This document shows positions 7,601 through 7,702 of a stretch of 7,702 bases of DNA, piece after piece. Position 1 is the stretch's first letter; the number at the start of each line of letters is the position of its first letter. Source of the DNA: Ruminococcaceae bacterium UBA5396 (GTDB lineage Bacteria > Bacillota > Clostridia > Oscillospirales > Acutalibacteraceae). The notes below the pieces were generated by a model. The model saw only the letters and a list, made by a program, of their open reading frames with translations, was not told the DNA's origin and did no database searches. The stretch is taken from NCBI GenBank assembly GCA_002410715.1, contig DHOG01000146.1, forward strand, positions 1-7,702, read 5' to 3'. Made by a program: the position numbers and the translations under genes.

Positions 7601-7682
7601 CTCAACCGGAGACTATTACACCTTTGCCAATGAAATAGAAGGTGTTTGGACTCCTGCATCAAATGTAGAAATAAATTACTAA
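1524..7682 (+). CDS. giant secreted SLH-domain surface protein with InlB-type repeats and beta-helix-like C-terminus
   Basis: A complete 2052-residue exported protein expected to sit on the cell wall. Residues 1-26 are a signal peptide: KVKR, hydrophobic core, likely cut after VLA (26). Three SLH domains follow (about 68-122, 131-186, 197-255), which in this family bind pyruvylated secondary cell-wall polymer. Residues 262-309 are an Asp/Ser/Thr/Gln linker. Residues 311-377 match the Flg_new/InlB beta-grasp repeat (FATNGG, FTGWY, MTLYASY). About 398-486 resembles a bacterial Ig-like (Big_5/SbsA) domain. About 490-1000 is beta-rich and unassigned. A Tyr-rich zone (1199-1410) leads into four InlB-like repeats (1409-1723), and 1740-2052 looks like a beta-helix. 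There is no sortase motif, C-terminal membrane anchor or obvious catalytic motif. Adhesion or an envelope structural role is likely but inferred. It appears to be transcribed alone, with a structured leader. Confidence 0.93.
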   Translation: MKVKRFLNLLLCVMLTVTMLPLDVLAVSGSTVSSGTSVMRKDNNDDNADTPDEKSLAGSGGDEIALVNPFSDVQSGDWFFDDVSFVFTRGLMTGTGTESPMFSPGMPMSRAMLVTVLYRLAGSPDTTDLPNAFIDVPENSWYTGAVAWAVANGITTGVGGSCFAPDENVTREQASVFLHRYARLIGKVPAGEATNGANFIDKDKISDWALEAVLWCNTLGIITGKPGNNGMIFDPQGNATRAELAAMLHRFSDNVVNSFTGEQPDNNSDTDKDSGTDTGTDIDSGTGSDSNSDQDQDQDPDPDQDDPAGPLTVTFATNGGTAIAPVSVPKEGKLPDVSIPLKDQCIFTGWYRDSKLTEAFFIDTPITENMTLYASYADRNYNYKEFVDPVKFLPDCEPDVSFEIFSPEPINSSNLTNYITIQNKVNPNETPDVTVKSQGTSIYVVSPKSSYTYTPGDTYELSLINEAISFNNEKEEVRTMAFNIIKSETYNIQFVDSIVYLLWSQVNIIDDGVYSLTKALADEKGIAINTTICLTDEIDLNGQGILNENSKIRNVLSIINTDATDPQRVMLFTEASSVDDVYQQLEVYFRQIIDPENIAGSVDIQKLEEDLKNSEGTLKFTKLLAVALNESQTMASMSLFANRPMLPNTAFSKAWSSPFATPVENNDKFSITVNALISGLSISASIGTAKNSNFPNAVDNNWVVMTLSFNYNATIQKIQVKADFTFKEFITLSAGSKVGFLYFDAWIDTYSQTDIEFSILVRTVDTDEEFLDITAEINKLIDGFTKDNSDVPEIIQEVLGSKGDYIDILEVNLFEESQDVKMPFPVLQFKETGVFVVRLNLAVGLSAKTTLMSASRIGIRGSVSKALETYKYGLTGDGRQSLDLYCAGYLGVKAGVRLTVSVNFYGLESLGRVGFTGEAGAYMDLYGFLQLHLMKTGAAPDINMNGGIYMEVGFYLELKIFAESKIFNVKAELSVLDMKFPIYTLGNRYVLYRFKNAGNTVIINQNDYYISNSGLLDCEMLDLTTGQLIKGDYSKLSKFYFEVSNPWMNDWNDKNHIHIQPQYFGRTYYGVRVLEGTKRLDATVRVYYGGDNLCFSSRAKGYTYNEIKLIWIDPSIDPSTVNLNPVTATYVINMNGKKVAEIKKLVLAGNSPGSIDLAPWLNPIEGIVGYQEAEVTGYIGDWNVAIWEDATYTVNMTKRQVLVSYMYIDNDGKWHYEIYAAENGDKPPTPTDYQSPDQGKIFKHWLRRDYTYINYSYPAKSYKPLTNLKIFDAWANNLTHTGYDKTKAVFTFTGALEECSEKFDENQKTIPVMYHNKAEYEIERIYITFNYPRIQYTAYGQDFDIYYPSDIYFYNYGTTPLPRNQRNYPGCRINGWSHRYTAIADYEYDALPQATQDTYYYLIVEFTERKIIFKTDMGTFTDGSTTADSGMIPYPDYLEYIEDFQNTNNALTLQPVLKDGVVYKFHHWDVDYSQDRQHIQTWNAVWIAAPNQNFTATFNAGEGAAFPDGSTSHSLEVTYGTQLDLASFAPVKAADSQYTYTLTGWRDQNGNTFNLTDIVVVQKDITYTAVYMPVEIIYTVTVSAGNGKFPDGEKSKNYTGAYGKLTNISVENPVPPDGYAQYHYEFDGWSEALPGTFSQNMTIFAKYKMVYNEYIITFDSGSGLFDGGVSTLTQTLHYGDIIVPPADPVKAGNEHFRYEFTGWNPLLNEGDTVIFSQTYTANYRSIPKGTTLPESGITVTDGEVTEDISVGSIFGYTYEMVEAYDGSLVPILKITGDGLTFSGTGSDIFMSINSTAGSVTFDNMNLSISEEYFEGVNIVECSNPLSINIKGTCIFEVTLNSDEASNVMRIERPTEFIGTDKTKDSLSIVTSGGKAIYVSNRLTFNTLNLAIDAGGEGIDENYIYALSADIGETQQTVCSFVYSDVDITSAGVGFMLDYFNIEIQNSVLDMECEWAAETISGLKVDNSNLNLTAGMGLWINGNAAFSGVSKLKLTVEKGAAISATTGITVPGDYDLGGASIQELTDISTGDYYTFANEIEGVWTPASNVEINY
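1725..2288 (+). other. three SLH domains (cell-wall anchor)
   Basis: Domain 1 begins NPFSDV (68), domain 2 NAFIDV (131), domain 3 NFID (198). Each has a W plus a helix with the GL/GI-x-TG turn (GLMTGTG, GITTGVG, GIITGKP), then an F-P motif and the binding-loop tetrad. That tetrad is SRAM (109), TREQ (170) and TRAE (240), so only the third is canonical. In characterised SLH proteins the arginine of this motif is important for binding the wall polymer, and all three copies keep it. Confidence 0.92.
2307..2450 (+). repeat. Asp/Ser/Thr/Gln-rich linker with 6-bp DNA repeat
   Basis: Residues 262-309 form a low-complexity acidic spacer between the wall anchor and the outward modules. At the DNA level, seven 6-base units run from 2400 to 2441, four being GACCAA (three in a row, then one after GATCCT and GATCCA). 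Earlier, the 13-base GATTCAGGTACAG (2340) recurs with one change at 2370. Such DNA is prone to in-frame length change by slippage. Confidence 0.8.
2454..2654 (+). other. InlB/Flg_new-type repeat, isolated copy
   Basis: Residues 311-377 carry the full pattern of the Listeria-Bacteroides repeat: VTFATNGG, a G-x-LP turn (332-335), FTGWYRD (347-353), and TPITENMTLYASY (364-376). It is the best-conserved copy in the protein and lies about 1,000 residues from the main C-terminal array. Confidence 0.85.
2715..2981 (+). other. Ig-like (Big_5/SbsA-type) domain, tentative
   Basis: Residues 398-486 show a pattern reminiscent of Big_5 domains: FEIFSPEPINSSNLTNYI near the start, then YVVSPKSSYTYTPGDTYEL and a closing strand, AFNIIK. 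Such domains act as rigid spacers in surface proteins. This is judged by eye from strand and turn spacing only. Confidence 0.45.
2991..4521 (+). other. unassigned beta-rich core of the giant protein
   Basis: Residues 490-999. The first part has likely helices (about 576-640, with acidic and amphipathic stretches). From about 669 to 990 the sequence is alternating hydrophobic beta-strands with Gly-rich turns, such as GRVGFTGEAGAYMDLYGFLQ (911-930) and GGIYMEVGFYLELKIFAES (946-964), ending in FPIYTLGNRYVLYRF (980-994). I recall similar Gly/Tyr strand patterns in other large clostridial secreted proteins but cannot name a family. Confidence 0.5.
5748..6692 (+). repeat. array of four InlB-like beta-grasp repeats
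   Basis: Four units of 70-80 residues, roughly 1409-1488, 1493-1571, 1576-1648 and 1654-1723. Each begins with a strand and a Gly turn followed by FTDG, FPDG, FPDG or FDGG (1420, 1506, 1589, 1665). Each has a central aromatic strand ending in HW or GW (W at 1468, 1545, 1629, 1703) and closes on a TYTAVY, TIFAKY or TYTANY type strand (WNAVW in the first). This is the InlB/Listeria-Bacteroides repeat type. Such modules serve as stalks and ligand-contact units in surface proteins. The copies have diverged strongly, so the array is old. Confidence 0.8.
6741..7682 (+). other. C-terminal beta-helix-like domain
   Basis: Residues 1740-2052 show repeated short strands with Asn/Ser/Gly turns in coil-like succession, for example ILKITGDGLTFSG, GSVTFDNMNLSI, LSINIKGTCIFEV, LTFNTLNLAID, and GLKVDNSNLNLTAG. 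This pattern fits right-handed parallel beta-helix folds of adhesins and polysaccharide-binding proteins. No catalytic residues typical of polysaccharide lyases can be assigned. It may be the outermost, ligand-facing module. Confidence 0.5.
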
Positions 7683-7702
7683 CTCAACTTTCCCACAGTA
7701 TT

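Noticed and set aside
7683..7702. Terminator or further gene after the giant gene
   Set aside because: Only 20 bases remain, with no inverted repeat, T-run or start codon with a ribosome site.

Overview
The window looks like chromosomal DNA of a low-to-mid GC Gram-positive anaerobe, most likely a clostridial Firmicute. The reasons are AGGAGG-type ribosome binding sites, a MalT-like LuxR regulator of a type common in Clostridia, and a giant exported protein anchored by S-layer homology (SLH) domains. No species can be named from the sequence.

Layout, all on the + strand. (1) Bases 1-1086 hold the C-terminal part of a MalT/LuxR-type transcription regulator: helical TPR-like repeats followed by a LuxR helix-turn-helix. 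The frame stays open to the left edge and family-like sequence continues upstream of the first Met (61), so the gene is cut by the window edge or broken there. The first 24 bases are almost pure T. (2) Bases 1087-1228 hold a short tandem repeat and a convincing intrinsic terminator (1136-1177). (3) A 62-codon ORF (1229-1417) with a good ribosome binding site resembles the two ends of a DUF2442-type protein with its middle missing, and is probably a relic. (4) Bases 1385-1523 hold a 12-bp perfect palindrome overlapping a possible -35 box, nested inverted repeats and a strong Shine-Dalgarno site. This is the probable control and leader region of the next gene. (5) Bases 1524-7682 encode one complete 2052-residue secreted protein. 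Its order is signal peptide, three SLH domains, Asp/Ser/Thr/Gln-rich linker, an InlB/Flg_new-type repeat, an Ig-like segment, a long beta-rich core that I cannot assign, a Tyr-rich zone, an array of InlB-type beta-grasp repeats, and a C-terminal beta-helix-like domain. The last 20 bases hold nothing recognisable.

Working together (inference): the giant protein is expected to be exported and held non-covalently on secondary cell-wall polymer by its SLH domains. It would present beta-rich modules outward as an adhesin or cell-envelope structural protein. The LuxR regulator next door could control it, but a terminator separates the two and no direct link is visible. There is no sign of a phage, transposon, CRISPR array, toxin-antitoxin or RNA gene. 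The parts most likely to be undescribed are the unassigned core of the giant protein (about residues 490-1000) and the inverted-repeat leader in front of it.
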